Part shown: piece by piece, positions 20,701-29,367 of the stretch | How positions within the stretch are numbered: the first letter of the stretch is position 1 | How the letters are laid out: the number at the start of each line of letters is the position of its first letter | Assembly: GCF_024584705.1 (NCBI RefSeq) | Contig: NZ_CP097384.1 | Coordinates: 2,914,001-2,978,000, forward strand | Origin: Blastopirellula sp. J2-11 | Lineage (GTDB): Bacteria; Planctomycetota; Planctomycetia; Pirellulales; Pirellulaceae | DNA length: 64,000 bases | Direction: 5' to 3' | The notes under the pieces: generated by a model | What the model was told of the DNA's origin: nothing | Database searches by the model: none | Seen by the model: the letters and a program-made list of their open reading frames with translations, nothing else | Translations under genes and position numbers: made by a program

Positions 20701-21299
20701 ACTTCGAGAATAAGGTCGTCTGCGACCGCGCCAAAGCCATAGTTGAGCGTGCCGCGCGTCGCCTGACTCACCACTTTGACGGCTACGCCGATTGAAGTTT
20801 GCGTGCCGAAGTTGGCTTGATCGATTTGCAGACCGGCGATCGATGAGCGATTGACATTTTGCGTGATAAAGTCAAGATTGCCGTCGAGCAACCGCTTTCC
20901 CTGGAAAGAGGTTACCTGGGCGATACGGTCGATCGCTTCGAGCGACGAGTCGATCTGCAGCTGATTCGCCGCGACCTGTTCGTCACTCAGTGCGCCCGTA
21001 TTCGCGGCTTCGGAGATCAGGCCCCGAATATCATTGAGCAACGAGCTGACCTGCCCCAAGGCGCTATCGGCCGTGGCGATCAATTGATTGGCGCGTTCGC
21101 TATTGGTGATCGCTTTTTCAACGCTGGTGATGTCGCTGCGAAGCGATTCGCTGGCGATCAATCCGGCCGGATCGTCTTTGCCGCTATTGATTCGCAAGCC
21201 GGTGCTCAAACGAGTGAGGGTCACGTTCAAATCGGCGTTCGAACGGCCCAGGTTCTTTTGAGCGACAAGCGAACTAACGTTGGTATTGATGCGAGTCAT
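17733..21299 (-). CDS. fliC: giant flagellin with repetitive central region
   Basis: An 1188-aa flagellar filament protein, exported by the flagellar type III apparatus. The N-terminal D0/D1 region (1-145: TRINTNVSSLVAQKNL, LSTGLRINSGKDDPAG) and the C-terminal D1/D0 region (about 1090-1188: ESSIRDADFAAESARL, ending NVLSLLQG) are typical. Between them lie about 940 residues of Asp/Thr/Ala/Gly-rich beta sequence. This middle part contains Flagellin_IN-like units and recurring blocks of the pattern FSI...G.DYD...I.F.DDATVTGG...LTI.L.DGVSTA.D...AIN. Ordinary flagellins are 270-550 aa, so this is a giant form with surface-exposed domains. No cysteine is seen. No other flagellar gene is nearby. Confidence 0.95.
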   Translation of the reverse strand: MTRINTNVSSLVAQKNLGRSNADLNVTLTRLSTGLRINSGKDDPAGLIASESLRSDITSVEKAITNSERANQLIATADSALGQVSSLLNDIRGLISEAANTGALSDEQVAANQLQIDSSLEAIDRIAQVTSFQGKRLLDGNLDFITQNVNRSSIAGLQIDQANFGTQTSIGVAVKVVSQATRGTLNYGFGAVADDLILEVGGANGTEAFNFAKGSTIEEIASAVNLVSDATGVEAVLETAATKGELTVSSFGKDNDILLTANEAGFEPGDVRIKYAKGTSSTTTATYTAQVGDDPAKLEVTLGVTEYETASVTVDTAGTDNDFSITANQAGADFNDISIIFNDGAITGQETAVFDADAKTLTITKNAASTGADIIAAINSTSPLSNTPFAIVDGAAVNSDFSITSDSTGLANNNTTINFIGGGTAGAETVAYDNSDPDAPIITVTIQDGVSTANQVISAINLDGVTGPLFTAAANVAGSDGSGVIAIGDSGAVTTTANNSGVSALFTAALVETLGSGSGAVAFTGTFGTTTSGGVDGGDVSATANDVIEAINAAVGNTTVTASLAAGNDGHDAVTEFTNFAYNGVPEQNTSLQFLAPEDSPNIRFVSNAGTELSIDTTTDPRVEGVSQAIIQNADPDGTFSIIAKLKGTDYDGYSISFVDDATVTGGANEFGVLDKENKTLTIHLEDGVSTAEDLLTAINDDAYISQFFEAKNFGSSDGSDAVTIADLTIPAATTGGLVSEGTLVVNLETDADGNIKTTANDLIAFFDDPSAFISDPTHAANALAYLEARGISVTNVEGSDGTGVLEVTADDIAFATSGNDLEDAQASGSTYAVNGANAQLSFTAVNSGEEYDNVTVRFVNDATVTAGVNERGEYEAATKTLTFFIEAGTTSADDIADIFDSLDANYNEDLAQLFSTTSGGAGLVTTDDTATLTGGVVDNGTTDGAALIGNSDLENLGLTFQATNFGSDSFVSVKALSGAFSLADQSGATNVDRASGTDVDVRINGIQAIGAGLKASINTSSLDLSFTLSASVESNSSFEFEIVGGGALFQLGPDVVSNQQARLGIQSVSTATLGGVSGRLFELRSGGSKSLTNDVGGAAKVVDEVISVVTSLRGRLGAFQKTTLDSNIYSLNDTLANLTEAESSIRDADFAAESARLTRAQILVQAGTNTLGIANQNPQNVLSLLQG

Positions 21300-21768
21300 T
21301 GGACGGACCTGGATGAGGACGCGTTACGTGAATAAGTAGTTGCTCTACCGGTTGGCTCTGGTCCCACTTCCATCGGCTTAAGACGCCAATCTGCAGCGAT
21401 AAAGTGGATTTTTGGATAATTCCAAATATTCCAGTGGATCTATTCCAGTGAATCGACAGGAAAGAAATTGCGCATTAGCGAAAGTTTGCCGATTGGTCGG
21501 AATTTGCCGGGTGTGCGCACTTGGCGCGCCCAAGAAAAGTGGGGGCGAGCCTCGAATCAAGCGATCGATCCTGGCCAGAATTGGGACGGAAGAGCGTTGG
21601 CGCTAAAGGTAGCAAAGAGCAAGGCTTGCATCGTTTGGCGTACCGCCGATGTCGCCCCCGAGAGATTCGCCAGTTGTCTCGGCGGTGTGGCAGGGATGGC
21701 GCAAACGCGGTGCGGAATGCCGCGGCCCTGATTCTAGCGCGATTCAAGGCTAACCCGATATTTCTCCT
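21300..21768. other. intergenic region upstream of flagellin
   Basis: About 470 bp between the flagellin start and the end of the DUF502 gene. I see no gene. The flagellin promoter must lie at the left end, but no convincing sigma-28 or sigma-54 site was found. Confidence 0.5.
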
Positions 21769-22494
21769 TTAGTCCGGCTTCGGCACAGGCCCTTTCTTAT
21801 TCATTCCCTTGCCGGCCGTTTGCAAAAACTGCGGCGCGGTGACGCCCATTGACAGGTAGATGCTCATCAGGCCGTCGACCGACATCTCGACCGGTTGGAC
21901 TGCGTCGCAGGGAACAAAGACAATGCCGCCGGTCATCGGTAGCGGCGAGGTCGGCAGATAGACGCCGTGATAGTCGACGCCGTTGATGTCGTACCGATCC
22001 GAGGTTGGCATCAACGCGAGGATGCCGGCGCCATTTTCTTTGCCGAACATGACGAAAACGGCCTTCATGCCGCGCAACTCTCCGTCATCTTGTTTATCGA
22101 GCATGCCGACCAACTGCCGAGCGGTGCCGTACAACTTGCCGATGAGCGGCACGCGGATGATGATCGAATCGACCAACGAGTTGAACGTGTTTTTTAACCC
22201 CGTTTCGACGAGCATGCCGATCAGGAAGACCACTCCCAGGACGATCACCCAGCCAAACAAGTACGCGATCCAGTTGATATCCTCACTGTCAACCGGCACG
22301 GTCGGCGTACCGTTCGCCACGCCGATGCGGCTTAGCTGTTGCCCGACAAAGGAGGTCGGCCCCACGAAGCCGTTGAGAAAACCGGCGAGCCAGATCACGA
22401 TCATTCCGGTCAGCGCCAGCGGCATGACGGCCAAGATTCCGGCCAAAAAATAGCGTAAAAAACGTTGCCAGAGCGCTGAAGTGAGTCTTCTCAT
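21769..22494 (-). CDS. DUF502 family membrane protein
   Basis: A 241-aa protein with two clear transmembrane segments: [20 protein letters not shown] near the N-terminus and [21 protein letters not shown] around residues 75-95. A soluble C-terminal domain follows with [18 protein letters not shown] and the [11 protein letters not shown] segment typical of DUF502. The family is widespread and of unknown function. ATG 22494 has GGGAA 7 nt upstream; an in-frame codon at 22545 would add 17 hydrophilic residues. It is divergent from the DUF1080 gene. Confidence 0.85.
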   Translation of the reverse strand: MRRLTSALWQRFLRYFLAGILAVMPLALTGMIVIWLAGFLNGFVGPTSFVGQQLSRIGVANGTPTVPVDSEDINWIAYLFGWVIVLGVVFLIGMLVETGLKNTFNSLVDSIIIRVPLIGKLYGTARQLVGMLDKQDDGELRGMKAVFVMFGKENGAGILALMPTSDRYDINGVDYHGVYLPTSPLPMTGGIVFVPCDAVQPVEMSVDGLMSIYLSMGVTAPQFLQTAGKGMNKKGPVPKPD

Positions 22495-22651
22495 CGTCAA
22501 TTCCCGAGTTAATGAATGCGGCGGCGGGAAGATTGGCCCCGCCAAGGTGACTTATCGCAGGTTAGGAACTAGAATAGCGGTTCTTCCTCCCCCCCGTAGC
22601 CGTCAATCTGGCTTATTTATGCGCGGCCCCTGCCCTTGGAGATTACCCCCG

Positions 22652-23512
22652 ATGAAGTACTTCAGTTTTTTCGCTGTGTTCGCCGCCGCTGTTTTGTCGG
22701 CCGCTTCTCTGTCTGCCGGCAAAGAATGGAAAAGCGGGATCGAGTGGCCCGAACCGCCGGTTGTCGAGCCAGGCGCCAAGCCGGGCGACGCTCCTGCCGA
22801 CGCGATCGTGCTGTTTGACGGCAGCGACCTGTCCCAATGGGACGGCGGAGACAAGTGGATCGTCAAAGATGGCTACGCCCAAGCGGCGAAAGGTGGGATC
22901 ACCACCAAAGATAGTTTCGGCGATATGCAGCTGCATATTGAGTTCGCCACGCCGGAGAAAGTCTCTGGCAAGGGACAAGGTCGCGGCAACAGCGGCGTCT
23001 ATTTCTTTGGCAAGTACGAATGCCAGATTCTCGATTCGTACGACAATCCGACCTATTTCGACGGTCAGGCCGCTTCGATCTACAAGCAGTCGCCGCCGAT
23101 GGTCAATGCGTCACGCAAGCCTGGCCAGTGGCAAGCCTACGACATCATCTTCAACGCACCGCAGTTCAACGACGACGGTTCTCTGGCCAAGTCCGGCTAC
23201 TTCACTGTGCTGCACAACGGAGTGTTAGTGCAAAACCATTACGAGTTGAAGGGAACCACCGCGTGGGATAGCCCGCCAAAGTTTGAAAAGCACGGCCCGA
23301 AGGGAAAAATTCAACTGCAGTTTCACGGCAATCCGGTCCGCTATCGCAATATCTGGTTGCGGGAACTGAAGCCGCTGGTCGGCAAGCTTCCCGAGGCGAA
23401 ACCAACGGAAGAGAAGCCCGAAGCAAAGGTCGAAGAAAAGCAGGAAGCAAAGCAGACCGAGAAAAAGCAGGAACAGCCTTCCGAAACGGGCTCGGCTGAC
23501 GCCGCCAAGTAG
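22652..23512 (+). CDS. exported DUF1080 (3-keto-disaccharide hydrolase-like) protein
   Basis: A 286-aa secreted protein. The signal peptide (1 to about 22) is followed by a DUF1080 concanavalin-type fold: [39 protein letters not shown], and [13 protein letters not shown] at its end. Family members bind or cleave glycans, some acting on 3-keto sugars; activity here is inferred. The last 45 residues are a Glu/Lys-rich tail ([15 protein letters not shown]) that looks disordered. The start at 22652 has GGAG 11 nt upstream and begins the signal peptide. A paralogue lies at 43443-44096. Confidence 0.87.
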   Translation: MKYFSFFAVFAAAVLSAASLSAGKEWKSGIEWPEPPVVEPGAKPGDAPADAIVLFDGSDLSQWDGGDKWIVKDGYAQAAKGGITTKDSFGDMQLHIEFATPEKVSGKGQGRGNSGVYFFGKYECQILDSYDNPTYFDGQAASIYKQSPPMVNASRKPGQWQAYDIIFNAPQFNDDGSLAKSGYFTVLHNGVLVQNHYELKGTTAWDSPPKFEKHGPKGKIQLQFHGNPVRYRNIWLRELKPLVGKLPEAKPTEEKPEAKVEEKQEAKQTEKKQEQPSETGSADAAK

Positions 23513-23820
23513 TCCTGTCGATGGCGCCGCCACAATCTTCTTCTTTGGATACGCCGCTAGCGATTCTCCGCTGCGGCGTCCCTGCTCCCCCTCTACTGGC
23601 GTGACAGCATGCGTTAGACGAGCGGTTTTGCGTCGTAAATACGGAATGAAACAGGCGTTGCGGCGATTGTTACACAACTATTACGAAGCTGGAACGTTCC
23701 GTTGACTCACTTTGACTCGACACTCTCTACAATCACAACGAAGAAACTTGGAGTCGCCAGCGTCGAATGATGGATTTCACGTTAGCGGCCGAACCTCTCC
23801 CACCGGAATGATGAGCTCCC
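23513..23820 (+). other. intergenic region before the desaturase gene
   Basis: About 308 bp with no gene or clear repeat. It presumably holds the desaturase promoter. Confidence 0.45.
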
Positions 23821-24849
23821 ATGTCGATAGTCTCCGACGATAACAAACTAGCGGGCGACGACTTCGAAGATGACGCCGTCTCCTCGGAGGATTGGAATGA
23901 ATCCAACCTCGCGACTGAAACCAAGCCGACGGCCAAAACGACGAAGACGCGCAAACCGCGTCGCATCGAACCGCCGATCGCTGAAAAACTGACCGATCGC
24001 TACAAGTCTGGCTTTGCGTGGATCATTTTCGGCTGGCTCGCCGGCATTCATGTCGTCGCTTTGGCCGCGCCGTTCTACTTTTCGTGGAGCGGATTTGCGA
24101 TCTTTGTCGCTTTTTACTATCTGACCGGCTGTGTTGGCATCACGCTCTGCTTTCACCGCATGTTGACCCATACCAGTTATCAGGTGCATTACCCGACTCG
24201 CATGATCTTGGCCTTTATCGGCGGATTGGCGGGCGAAGGTTCGGCCCTCGACTGGGTCGCGATGCATCGCAAGCATCACGCACATAGCGATCAACCCGAA
24301 GATCCGCATTCGCCCGAGCATGGCGGTTTGTGGGCGCACATGTGGTGGCTCTTCCCATTCCGTAATCGTGAAGAACAGCGATCGATCCACGAACGCTGGG
24401 CTCCCGACTTGTTGAAAGAGCCAGGCATGCGTTTCCTGGACTACGCGTTCATCCCTTCGCACTTGGCGCTAGGCGGATTGATGGCGTTCGCCGGCTATTG
24501 TTACGGCGGTTCGTACTATGCGACCTCGTGGGTGTTGTGGGGTATGTTCGCCCGCTTGGTGGTCGTGTTGCACGTCACCTGGTTCGTCAACTCGGCGTCG
24601 CACATCTGGGGCTACACCAACTATGAGACGACCGACAAAAGCAAGAACCTGTGGTGGGTCGCGTTGACCGCCTTTGGCGAAGGTTGGCACAACAACCACC
24701 ATGCTTACCCCCGCATGGCCAACCATGGTCACAAGTGGTGGGAATTCGACCTGACCTACAACATCATCCGCGTGATGAAGTGGACCGGTCTGGCTTGGAA
24801 CGTGGTCGACTACAAGAAGCGAAGCAAAGACGGCTCGGCGATTCACTAA
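23821..24849 (+). CDS. membrane fatty acid (acyl-CoA delta-9 type) desaturase
   Basis: A 342-aa di-iron membrane enzyme that puts a double bond into acyl chains. The three histidine boxes are complete: HRMLTH (112-117), HRKHH (149-153) and HNNHH (290-294), the last in GEGWHNNHHAYP, which is typical of acyl-CoA desaturases. Four transmembrane segments are predicted in two pairs, around 60-105 and 215-260. The first 55 residues are acidic then basic and likely disordered. It probably adjusts membrane fluidity. A terminator follows, and no electron-transfer partner is adjacent. Confidence 0.93.
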   Translation: MSIVSDDNKLAGDDFEDDAVSSEDWNESNLATETKPTAKTTKTRKPRRIEPPIAEKLTDRYKSGFAWIIFGWLAGIHVVALAAPFYFSWSGFAIFVAFYYLTGCVGITLCFHRMLTHTSYQVHYPTRMILAFIGGLAGEGSALDWVAMHRKHHAHSDQPEDPHSPEHGGLWAHMWWLFPFRNREEQRSIHERWAPDLLKEPGMRFLDYAFIPSHLALGGLMAFAGYCYGGSYYATSWVLWGMFARLVVVLHVTWFVNSASHIWGYTNYETTDKSKNLWWVALTAFGEGWHNNHHAYPRMANHGHKWWEFDLTYNIIRVMKWTGLAWNVVDYKKRSKDGSAIH

Positions 24850-24871
24850 GCCGACCGCTGAATACAGAAAA

Positions 24872-24899
24872 AGAGGGTCCCCAGCGGCCCTCTTTTTTT
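24872..24899 (+). terminator. Rho-independent terminator
   Basis: AGAGGG and CCCTCT pair across a 10-nt loop with a T-tract following; it ends the desaturase transcript. Confidence 0.85.
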
Positions 24900-24912
24900 A
24901 TGCGCTAAGGTA

Positions 24913-24968
24913 GGTGCGCTAGACGCACCGAAGTGCCGATCGATTCAAAGAGGTGCGTCCAGACGCAC
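24913..24968. repeat. two adjacent short palindromes with a shared GTGCGT/ACGCAC theme
   Basis: GGTGCG-CTAGA-CGCACC (24913-24929) and GTGCGT-CCAG-ACGCAC (24953-24968) lie between the convergent desaturase and response-regulator genes. They may act as a minus-strand transcription end or be relics of a small dispersed repeat. Confidence 0.55.
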
Positions 24969-24969
24969 G

Positions 24970-25764
24970 CTACTCAGGCGACGTTTCTTCTGGCGCCGCG
25001 TCATTCGCTTCCGCCGCTGCTTCTCTGGCCAAGAACTGATACCCGGCGTCTCGGATCGTGATGAAGTGCTGTGGGTTCGACGGGTCTCGCTCAAACAACT
25101 TGCGCATTCGCAAGATGAACTGGTCCGGTGCGCGGGTCGTGATGTTCGGCGACATCTGCCAGACTTCGGTCAGCAGTTCGTTGCGCGGAATGATCCGGCC
25201 TTCGTTTTCGCAGAAGTAGCGGAGCAGCTTGGCTTCTAACTGCGTCAGCCGGATCGGCTTGTCGCCGCAGACCACTTGAAACGCTTCAAAATCGATTTTT
25301 ACGTCCCGAAACTCGAAATGTTTCAGCGTCTCTGGTTCTTCCCGTTGACGCGCTTGGTCGCGGCGATTGCGGGCCGCCAGCAGGTTTTTTACGCGGCTGA
25401 TGAACTCATCAAGATCGAACGGCTTCATCATGTATTGATCGGCGCCGACGTCGAAGCCGCGCTTCCGATCTTCGGGCAACGTGCGAGCGCTGAGGATCAA
25501 GATCGGCATATCCTCGCCGTTAGCGCGGAGCGTTTCACAAACCGCATAGCCGCTCATGCCGGGAAGCATTAAATCGAGAATCACGATGTCGATCTGGCGT
25601 GGATTTTTGTCGACCACTTCCAGCGCGCTGCGCCCATCTTCGACAACCGTGACGTCAAAGCCTTCCGCTTCCAGGTTATAGCGAATGCCGATCGCGAGAT
25701 GGGCTTCATCTTCGACCACCAAGATTCGCGTCTGTTGATTTGTTTTTCCCCCGTGCATCGGCAC
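24970..25764 (-). CDS. OmpR/PhoB-type response regulator
   Basis: A 264-aa two-component regulator. The receiver domain (about 12-130) has the acidic pocket VEDE, phospho-acceptor Asp64 in VILDLMLPG, and Lys114 in MMKPFD. The winged-helix DNA-binding domain is about 155-248 (LTQLEAKLLRYF, ITIRDAGYQF). An acidic tail follows. The start is fixed by GGAGG 5 nt before a GTG; the ATG two codons inside would be 11 nt away. It is 14 bp downstream of the histidine kinase gene, so the two form one operon with the kinase first. Confidence 0.93.
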   Translation of the reverse strand: MPMHGGKTNQQTRILVVEDEAHLAIGIRYNLEAEGFDVTVVEDGRSALEVVDKNPRQIDIVILDLMLPGMSGYAVCETLRANGEDMPILILSARTLPEDRKRGFDVGADQYMMKPFDLDEFISRVKNLLAARNRRDQARQREEPETLKHFEFRDVKIDFEAFQVVCGDKPIRLTQLEAKLLRYFCENEGRIIPRNELLTEVWQMSPNITTRAPDQFILRMRKLFERDPSNPQHFITIRDAGYQFLAREAAAEANDAAPEETSPE

Positions 25765-25778
25765 GACGTCCTCCCCAG

Positions 25779-26747
25779 CTACGCCGCATTTTGTTCTTCG
25801 GACTGCGGATTCTCATTCAGCGGTCGAGCGCCAGGCAAGGTGACGATAAATCGGGTCCCCTGCCCTTGCCGACCGTCCGTTACTTTAACCGATCCTCTCA
25901 GTCGCCGCACCAGCGTCCTTACGATGTACAAACCAAGTCCGGTCCCGGGCTTTTCTCGCTGCAGTTCTAGTCCCAAACGAACGAAACGACCAAAGATTTT
26001 ACGGCGCATTCCTTTGGGGATGCCAGGCCCGTTGTCCGAGACTTCGACCACTGCCTTCTGGTTGGCGTCGAGCCGCAGATGAATCTCAATCAATGCGTTG
26101 GCGCCGGAGTATTTCATCGCGTTATCGATCAGGTTGCGAAAGATGATGTCGAGATCGCCCTGATAGCTGTGCATGACGCAAGGTTGCAAATGAAGCTGGA
26201 TCATCTCGCGAGGCGCTCGATAGAGCAGCAGCGACGCGTCGGCGCAGCCGATCAACAGCTTGTCGAGTCGGATTTCTTCGGCTTCGGCCTCGTCGCGACT
26301 TCGGTCGAGCCGGCCTGCTTCGAGCAGGTGATTAATCAGGTGATCGAGCCGTTCGACATCTTTGAGCATCGTGCCGTAAAATTCGACCGCTTCGGCTTCC
26401 GACACTTTTAGCCGGTTGAGCGTTTGCAGATATAGCTTAAGCGATGCGATCGGGCTCTTGAGTTCATGCGTAACGCTGTCGATAAAATTGGCCTGGCGAA
26501 TGTTCAAGTTGATCGACTTGATCGACAGAACCATATAGAAAATCACGCCCCCCAAAACGGTCGCTAGAAAGATGGCTCCGATTGGGAGGATGGTCCAATA
26601 CAGGATCGCCGAGTCTTCGTCGTTGTAGGCGCCCCAGACCGCTAATAGCACCCAGCCGACGATCAACATGACCAACAGCACGATCATGATGACCGCGATC
26701 GTCACAGGAAGGCCGATAGGGCGTCGGGAGGTGGACATAAAACGCAT
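25779..26747 (-). CDS. sensor histidine kinase
   Basis: A 322-aa membrane kinase. Two transmembrane helices (about 14-38 and 50-75) enclose only about 10-12 residues outside, so it has almost no periplasmic sensor domain. No HAMP domain is evident. The phospho-acceptor His94 lies in THELKSPIASLKLYL; the ATPase domain has the N box RNLIDNAMKYS, G1 DNGPGIP and G2 GTGLGLYIV. It presumably senses a membrane or intramembrane signal and phosphorylates the response regulator encoded just downstream. An internal ATG at 26738 is a possible start. Confidence 0.92.
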   Translation of the reverse strand: MRFMSTSRRPIGLPVTIAVIMIVLLVMLIVGWVLLAVWGAYNDEDSAILYWTILPIGAIFLATVLGGVIFYMVLSIKSINLNIRQANFIDSVTHELKSPIASLKLYLQTLNRLKVSEAEAVEFYGTMLKDVERLDHLINHLLEAGRLDRSRDEAEAEEIRLDKLLIGCADASLLLYRAPREMIQLHLQPCVMHSYQGDLDIIFRNLIDNAMKYSGANALIEIHLRLDANQKAVVEVSDNGPGIPKGMRRKIFGRFVRLGLELQREKPGTGLGLYIVRTLVRRLRGSVKVTDGRQGQGTRFIVTLPGARPLNENPQSEEQNAA

Positions 26748-26846
26748 CTAATCTGGGAGGAAATCAATTCAACGCGAATCGATTATACCCAGAATCGAAG
26801 CAGGACGAAGCTCCGCCGTCCTCCGCGAAAGAGAGCGGTCTCTTCA

Positions 26847-28604
26847 TTATTGCTGCGGCGTGGCCAGGGCTTCGCTGAGAATTCCTTGGCGCTGAAGTTT
26901 CTCGAGTAGCTGCCCCTCGCTAAACGGCTTGGTCAAAAATTCATTGATCCCGGCTTGAATCGACTTGAGGATCGTCATGCGATTGCGATCTTGGCTCATC
27001 ATAATGATTGGCGTCTCATTTCCACGGTTGCGCACACGTTGAATAAAGGAAATGCCGCTGTCGTTGCTGAAGTGAGCTTCGCACAAAATTCCGCAAATGT
27101 TCCCCCTTAATTCCTCGCACGATTTGGGCGTCATCCAATGTTCGACAGCAATCGCGAATTCGGATAGTGCAGCTCGAACATGCGTAGCAATTGCTGGGTT
27201 TTCGTCCACGACGATCAAAAGGGGAATCGCGTCATTTTTCGGGCTAACCGAATCGGCGGGGATTTCCGCTTCGTCCACGAAACCTTGGCTCGGTGCGCGG
27301 CCTGCGAGTTGGTCTCCAATTCCAATCACGAAATTTTTCCATTGTTTCGCATCCGGGATGGGGGTCTTGTACAAGTCGGCGGATTCGCTCGCCTTGGCGA
27401 TCGCTTCTCCAAGACAACTCTTGACGTTGATTTTGTCATAGTTGGGAAGAGCCTGCAGGAGTTGCTCAAATCGTTGGAACCGGCATAAAGAAGGATAGTC
27501 TTGCATATTGGCGAGCGCTTCGCCGATTTGCATGGCTCGGATAACTCCCTGTTCCATTTCCGAAAGATCGACGGAGTCGGATTCCGCATTGTGATGGTGC
27601 AAAATCAGGCGAATAAACGAAGCGGGCAATTGCCATTGTTGCATGATCGCCGCCGACACGTCGGCGTGCGTTATTTCGTAGTCTTCCTCTTCCAGCATTT
27701 CTAGACGCACTTGTGGAACGGTTCGATAACGCTGGATGATTTTGAAATAGCTGTCGTATTCATGCGCCAGCGCCAACATGCCGATGTCTTGAAAGAGACC
27801 CAGCAGATAAGCCATGTCAGGACAAATGTCTTGACAACGTTGAGCGAAGACCGACGCCGTGCTGGCGATCATCGTACTGCGAACTCCGAACCAGGAGATC
27901 AAATCGCTATCCAGACGCTCCAACAAATCCGTTTGGCAGCGATGAATGCAAAAGCGGAGGACGATCACCACCGTTTGCTTGATGCCGAGCAGCGAAACCG
28001 CGTCCTGAAGCCGATGGACTTTGTTCGGCAGCCCCGCAGAGGAGCAATTCAACTTGCGGAAAATCTCGGCCGCGGCAAGCGCATCTTTAGAGATGTCATT
28101 CGCCACATCAGAGATTGTCGCCGATTCGTCGTTGAAGTACTTGGCGATCTTCACCGCTAACTGAGGCAGCGGTTGCAAAAAGTCGGCGTCGCGCACCAAA
28201 TGGCGAGCGCTTTCGGGAATGAATAGTCCTCGATTCGCTTCCCATCGGCAAGAACGAAAGCAGGCGTCGGCAATCTCGTTGGGCGAAGCGTCCCAGCCGA
28301 AGAGATAGTCGACATTCCCATCTTTTGCGGATGCTTTTTCTTTTTCCGATAAGGTTCCCAGTAGCACCGTGACAGGCCGCACCAAAGCTTGTTCGAGACG
28401 CGATAACGTTTCTAGACCAGTCAGAAAGCTATTGAGCTTATTCTCGATCACAATCGCATCGATTTGTTGTCGATTAACAATCCGATAGAGAGATTCTGAA
28501 TCATGGATCGCCAGCACGTCAAAGTCGGCGGCTTCAAATGCTTTCACTAGTGGAGAGGAGTCTTTCTCAGGGCGAGTATATAGCACGGCGACATTCTTTT
28601 TCAT
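26847..28604 (-). CDS. HDOD-domain protein flanked by degenerate receiver domains
   Basis: A 585-aa signalling protein. The N-terminal 120 residues look like a response-regulator receiver fold without the phospho-acceptor Asp (AIVIENKLNSF at the expected place). The HDOD domain occupies about 135-380 (FLQPLPQLAVKIAKYF, LQDAVSLLGIKQTVVIV, MAYLLGLFQDIGMLAL, ILHHHNAES). A second receiver-like domain is at about 460-570, with GILCEAHFSNDSG where the Asp should be and an intact LTKPFS. HDOD proteins work in motility, biofilm and stress signalling. AAAGGA lies 7 nt before ATG 28604. It is the only gene between the kinase pair and a 760-bp gap. Confidence 0.85.
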   Translation of the reverse strand: MKKNVAVLYTRPEKDSSPLVKAFEAADFDVLAIHDSESLYRIVNRQQIDAIVIENKLNSFLTGLETLSRLEQALVRPVTVLLGTLSEKEKASAKDGNVDYLFGWDASPNEIADACFRSCRWEANRGLFIPESARHLVRDADFLQPLPQLAVKIAKYFNDESATISDVANDISKDALAAAEIFRKLNCSSAGLPNKVHRLQDAVSLLGIKQTVVIVLRFCIHRCQTDLLERLDSDLISWFGVRSTMIASTASVFAQRCQDICPDMAYLLGLFQDIGMLALAHEYDSYFKIIQRYRTVPQVRLEMLEEEDYEITHADVSAAIMQQWQLPASFIRLILHHHNAESDSVDLSEMEQGVIRAMQIGEALANMQDYPSLCRFQRFEQLLQALPNYDKINVKSCLGEAIAKASESADLYKTPIPDAKQWKNFVIGIGDQLAGRAPSQGFVDEAEIPADSVSPKNDAIPLLIVVDENPAIATHVRAALSEFAIAVEHWMTPKSCEELRGNICGILCEAHFSNDSGISFIQRVRNRGNETPIIMMSQDRNRMTILKSIQAGINEFLTKPFSEGQLLEKLQRQGILSEALATPQQ

Positions 28605-29367
28605 TCTCGAATCCTTTTCTCGCATCCACGGATTTCTCGACAGTCGAAGCCGATAAGCAAGCCTAGCCCTCGACGAATTTCAATGTCGGCTGTTCCTCTC
28701 AAAAACTAGGTGACGAATCGAAAGAGGCGCAGAGCGGCTCGCCGCATGTTTCACCGATGCAACAACCTGGTTGAAAGGCATGCAGTCGCGTTGATCGTTC
28801 GCTGTTCAAGGAGAGCGATAATTGCACCAATGGAGGCGCTGATTCGACCTTAGAAAACGGATTTGTTCTGTGAAAACCGATAACTTTTACGGCAAATATC
28901 ACTCATCACGCCACATTGCAGCAGTTAAACCGAATCGTGGAATGGCAGAACTTAGGGGGGCGTAGCATTCGGTTTTTTGGGGGCTGTCTGAAGTTGTTGA
29001 GGAGATGCGCAAAGTACGAAGCAAGACGGATGGCTAGAAGGGAAATACCATGTAAGGAAGTGGGTTTCCGGTGCTTTAGCAGCCAATCGTCGTCACCCCC
29101 GCCGGCGCACGTTATCTAGGCGGACTGCCGCATCTCCCTTTGCTGACTACGGTTATGAACCGATTGCGGACTAGAATGGAGGCGCTGTCACTCTTTCTCA
29201 CTGACGGTACGCGATGCGGTAATCTCGCTCAGTTTGTGAGCCGTCGTTCCTTCCGCAGTCCGCGCTTTCTGTTACGTTGGTACGCTTAATCCTTTTGGGC
29301 GCGAACTTTCTATCTGCATCGTGCGTCCCTGGGATGAATTACTTTCGCAATTTGAAATACTGCCTGC
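28605..29367. other. 760-bp region without a recognised gene
   Basis: Both neighbouring genes start here (HDOD protein leftward, EamA transporter rightward), so it holds two promoters. Short open frames at 28699-28902 and 28916-29119 have no family features or good ribosome-binding sites. No repeat stands out. Confidence 0.45.

Noticed and set aside
21300-21470. possible sigma-28 or sigma-54 promoter for flagellin
   Set aside because: A GCCGAT-like box is present near 21370, but no matching TAAA element lies 15 bp away, and no GG-N10-GC pair was found; calling a promoter would be guesswork.
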